From an uncultured Cytophagaceae bacterium (lineage in GTDB: Bacteria > Bacteroidota > Bacteroidia > Cytophagales > Spirosomataceae): a stretch of DNA of 8,696 nt. This document shows positions 6,669-8,696 of this stretch, piece after piece. Each line of letters opens with the position of its first letter. Within the stretch, counting starts at the first letter, position 1. The notes beneath the pieces were generated by a model that ran no database searches, had not been told where the DNA came from, and saw nothing but the letters and a program-made list of their open reading frames with translations. The DNA lies in the NCBI GenBank assembly GCA_903837305.1, contig CAILUB010000305.1:1-8696 (forward strand). The letters run 5' to 3'. Position numbers and translations under genes: made by a program.

Positions 6669-7454
6669 ATGAAATACCCTAAAGCCGCGGAGGCCTTCGA
6701 CCGTTTACTTGTCATCATGGATGACCTGCGGGAGAAATGCCCGTGGGACAAGAAGCAGACGCTGGAGTCTTTGCGCCATTTAACCATCGAAGAGACCTAC
6801 GAGCTGTCCGATGCGATTATGGAAAATGACCTCACCGAAATTCGGAAGGAATTAGGGGATATCTTTTTACACCTCGTTTTCTACAGCAAAATTGGTTCCG
6901 AAAAGGGGGCATTTGACGTGAGCGACGTGTTGCACGGGGTTTGCGAAAAACTCATCAGCCGTCATCCGCATATCTATGGAGATGTGGTGGCTGAAACAGA
7001 AGAGCAAGTAAAGCAGAACTGGGAGGCCTTAAAATTAAAAGAGGGAAACAAGTCCGTTTTAGGCGGCGTTCCAGGTTCTCTTCCAGCGCTCGTGAAGGCG
7101 ATGCGTATACAGGAAAAAGCGCGCGGTGCGGGTTTTGACTGGGAAGAAAAAGAACAGGTGTGGGAGAAGGTGGAGGAAGAACTGGGCGAATTCAAAGAGA
7201 CTTTTGTGGGCAAAGACCTCGATGCCGTGGGAAAAGCGGAGGCGGAGGGTGAACTGGGAGATTTGATCTTCAGTCTCGTAAACTTTGCTCGATTCATCGA
7301 CATTAATCCCGAAACGGCCGTGGAGCGGACGAACAAGAAGTTCATCAAACGCTTTCAGCACCTCGAAAAACGCGCGGCGGAGAATGGCCAGGCGCTTTCC
7401 GAGATGACTTTGGCAGAAATGGATATCTACTGGAACGAAGCGAAAACGCTTTAG
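6669..7454 (+). CDS. mazG: Nucleoside triphosphate pyrophosphohydrolase MazG
   Basis: A 261-residue full-length MazG, close to the 263 residues of the Escherichia coli enzyme, with two tandem all-alpha MazG domains. It hydrolyses (d)NTPs to the monophosphate and pyrophosphate, removing non-canonical nucleotides and, in E. coli, tuning the nucleotide alarmone pool. The amino domain has CPWD (24-27) and the metal-binding pair EETYE (41-45) with ELGD (61-64). The carboxy domain repeats this as EELGE (170-174) with ELGD (195-198), the copy that carries catalysis in E. coli. ISRHPHIYGD (96-105) and KAMRIQEKARGAGFDW (143-158) are also typical. The ATG follows the GH16 stop by one base, so it is probably co-transcribed and coupled. 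Its TAG interlocks with the stop of the facing epimerase gene. Sampled lines are about 57-60% G+C. Confidence 0.96.
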   Translation: MKYPKAAEAFDRLLVIMDDLREKCPWDKKQTLESLRHLTIEETYELSDAIMENDLTEIRKELGDIFLHLVFYSKIGSEKGAFDVSDVLHGVCEKLISRHPHIYGDVVAETEEQVKQNWEALKLKEGNKSVLGGVPGSLPALVKAMRIQEKARGAGFDWEEKEQVWEKVEEELGEFKETFVGKDLDAVGKAEAEGELGDLIFSLVNFARFIDINPETAVERTNKKFIKRFQHLEKRAAENGQALSEMTLAEMDIYWNEAKTL

Positions 7455-8554
7455 TTCACACTAAACTGATAGGCTGTCTTTGTTTTATAGACTTCTCCTG
7501 GACGCAATACCGTGCTAGGGAATGAAGGCTGATTAGGGGAATCCGGGAAATGCTCGGTCTCTAAGCAAAGTCCATGACGCTGGGTGATTTGCACGCCGTA
7601 TTTTCCGGTCAAACGCCCATCTAGGAAATTCCCCGTGTAAAACTGAACCCCCGGTTGGTCTGTAGAAACGGTCATTTTACGACCAGAAACCGGATCGTGC
7701 ACCGTCGCCATTTTCGCATATGAACCTGCAGGTTTATCCAACGCCCAGCAATGGTCATAGCCTCCGCCTAACACAATCTGCTCTGATGAGGCGTCGTTTA
7801 TGCGATCACCGACAACGTGCGGCTTCGTAAAATCAAACGGGGTTCCTGCGACTGGCATTAGCACACCCGTGGGGATTAACACTTTATTCACGGCAACTAA
7901 ACGCGACGCATCAATCTGCACTTCTTGGTTCAAAATATCACGTTTCGCGTTTCCGCTCAGGTTGAAATAGGAGTGATTACTTAAGTTCAAAACCGTTGCT
8001 TTATCTGTCGACGCCTCATAAGAAATACCTAATTCGTTGTCTTCCGATAAAGTATAAGTCATCTTAACACTTAGGTTCCCGGGGAATCCCTCTTCCATGT
8101 CTTTCGAAACATAGGATAAGCTTAGGCTTTGCGCGGAGGCCGCTTCTACTTTCCATACTTTCTTGTCGAACCCGACAAGGCCGCCGTGGAGGTGTTGGCC
8201 GTTGTTTTGGGCAGCAAGAGTATATTCCTTGCCATCTAAAGTGAATTTTCCGTTCGCGATGCGGTTTCCGAAACGACCCACGATGGCTCCGAAATAGGGA
8301 GTGTCCTTGATGTATTCTTGTAAAGTCTCAAATCCGAGCACCACATCTTCTAGTTTACCATTGCGATCTGGGGTTAGGATTTTTTGGATGATGCCTCCGT
8401 AGTTCATGATGTGAACTTCCATGCCTTTCGCATTTTTCAAGGTATACAAGGTAACAGACTCGCCCGCAGGCGTTTGGCCGAAAGGTTTTCCGGGATTAGA
8501 CATAGCAAATAGGTTTTGGGACAAGAAAAAAAGGGCTAAAAAGCAATATTTCAT
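7451..8554 (-). CDS. galM: Aldose 1-epimerase (mutarotase, GalM family) with signal peptide
   Basis: A 367-residue galactose mutarotase-type enzyme interconverting alpha and beta anomers of aldohexoses. The amino terminus (MKYCFLALFFLSQNLFA) is a Sec signal peptide with likely cleavage after residue 17, so this copy should act in the periplasm, unlike the cytoplasmic GalM of the Leloir operon. The fold follows: NYGGIIQKILTPDRNG (51-66), GRFGNRIANGKF (93-104), HLHGG (121-125) with catalytic His123, LSNHSYFNLSG (191-201) with His194, GYDHCW (265-270) with sugar-binding Asp267, and CLETEHFPDSPNQP (330-343) with catalytic Glu332. All expected catalytic residues are present. It is monocistronic in view and faces mazG, with the two stop codons overlapping. 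The 142 bp upstream contain no convincing minus-strand TAnnTTTG. Bacteroidota often place such secreted mutarotases near glycan-degrading genes, consistent with the GH16 gene across the junction. Confidence 0.94.
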   Translation of the reverse strand: MKYCFLALFFLSQNLFAMSNPGKPFGQTPAGESVTLYTLKNAKGMEVHIMNYGGIIQKILTPDRNGKLEDVVLGFETLQEYIKDTPYFGAIVGRFGNRIANGKFTLDGKEYTLAAQNNGQHLHGGLVGFDKKVWKVEAASAQSLSLSYVSKDMEEGFPGNLSVKMTYTLSEDNELGISYEASTDKATVLNLSNHSYFNLSGNAKRDILNQEVQIDASRLVAVNKVLIPTGVLMPVAGTPFDFTKPHVVGDRINDASSEQIVLGGGYDHCWALDKPAGSYAKMATVHDPVSGRKMTVSTDQPGVQFYTGNFLDGRLTGKYGVQITQRHGLCLETEHFPDSPNQPSFPSTVLRPGEVYKTKTAYQFSVN

Positions 8555-8615
8555 AGGTTAACTAGGTTTGTGAGAACAATTTAGCACAAAAGATGGAAAA
8601 TAAACTAATTCTTCG

Positions 8616-8623
8616 TAGCTTTG
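8616..8623 (+). promoter_or_regulatory. Strong Bacteroidota -7 promoter element reading out of the right edge
   Basis: TAGCTTTG, followed directly by CACCCC, matches TAnnTTTG at every fixed position. The TTTGCACCCC context is one I associate with housekeeping transcripts in this phylum. At the -33 position ATG (8593-8595, spacer 20) matches TTG at two of three bases. The predicted start is near 8629-8631, so the transcript runs for about 65 nt inside the window. Confidence 0.55.
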
Positions 8624-8629
8624 CACCCC

Positions 8630-8696
8630 AATTTAAAAATTGTTTCAAACTTAATTTCAACAGGTTAGCCCAGCTTGTTGATGTAGGCGAAAGCCA
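8630..8696 (+). other. Start of an unidentified transcript: untranslated leader or structured RNA gene, cut by the edge
   Basis: Downstream of the promoter there is no usable start codon: the only ATG (8681-8683) is followed at once by TAG. The last bases can fold as GGC-GAAA-GCC (8686-8695), a stem capped by a GNRA tetraloop, preceded by GGTTAGCCCAGC (8663-8674). This looks more like a leader or a non-coding RNA than a coding region. A housekeeping RNA such as RNase P RNA is conceivable, but the diagnostic parts lie outside the window. A long leader of a ribosomal protein gene is equally possible. Confidence 0.3.

Noticed and set aside
6974..7361. Two minus-strand frames of 100-124 codons opposite mazG
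   Set aside because: They are Ser/Phe-rich antisense shadows of a Glu/Lys-rich coding sequence; mazG is complete and well conserved on the plus strand.
8630..8641. AATTTAAAAATT inverted repeat as a terminator or operator
   Set aside because: Five A/T pairs with a two-base gap cannot form a stable hairpin, and such sequences are frequent by chance in AT-rich leaders.
8593..8696. Plus-strand open frame from the ATG at 8593 to the edge (34 codons, beginning MENKLILRSF)
   Set aside because: It has no recognisable family signature and covers the much better TAGCTTTGCACCCC promoter. It is most likely a chance opening, though the edge prevents a firm decision.
1..8696. A novel defence or mobile system in the window
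   Set aside because: Every long gene belongs to a known family. No transposase, integrase, toxin-antitoxin pair, nuclease effector or terminal repeats were seen; MazG here is the housekeeping two-domain form without a MazF/MazE partner.

Overview
The window reads as ordinary chromosomal DNA of a free-living member of the Bacteroidota, probably close to the Cytophagales. The evidence is protein character (HGSNAT-like acyltransferase, secreted DUF1684 protein, GH16 lipoprotein, secreted aldose 1-epimerase), weak Shine-Dalgarno signals, AT-rich short intergenic gaps, and several -7 elements of the Bacteroidota form TAnnTTTG. The genus is not decided by the sequence. I see no mobile element, CRISPR array, tRNA, rRNA or phage gene. 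Nearly all of the window is coding.

Layout from left to right. Positions 1-54 (minus) are the first 18 codons of a UvrD/PcrA-type helicase, cut by the window edge. Next on the minus strand are an HGSNAT-like multi-pass membrane acyltransferase (120-1397) and, one base upstream of its start, a secreted DUF1684 protein (1399-2211). These two form a tightly coupled pair. A 48-bp divergent gap leads to pxpB-pxpC on the plus strand (2260-2889 and 2886-3749), two subunits of ATP-dependent 5-oxoprolinase, overlapping by ATGA. Facing them is uvrB on the minus strand (3720-5738), whose 3' end overlaps pxpC by 30 bp. A 71-bp divergent gap leads to a plus-strand pair, a GH16 laminarinase-like lipoprotein (5810-6667) and mazG (6669-7454), one base apart. 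The mazG stop interlocks with the stop of a secreted aldose 1-epimerase on the minus strand (7451-8554). The last 142 bp contain a good plus-strand promoter followed by about 70 bp in which I see no convincing coding start.

Functionally the window mixes genome maintenance (helicase, UvrB, MazG), 5-oxoproline salvage (PxpB/PxpC) and polysaccharide or sugar handling at the cell surface and periplasm (GH16 lipoprotein, secreted GalM-like mutarotase, membrane acyltransferase). These look like separate small transcription units packed together, not one system. I did not find a convincing undescribed system. The points most worth a second look are a five-unit 15-bp in-frame tandem repeat in the acyltransferase gene, a PxpC that appears to lack two family signature segments in a cluster with no pxpA in view, the base-composition break inside the GH16-mazG operon, and a possible structured RNA starting at the right edge.
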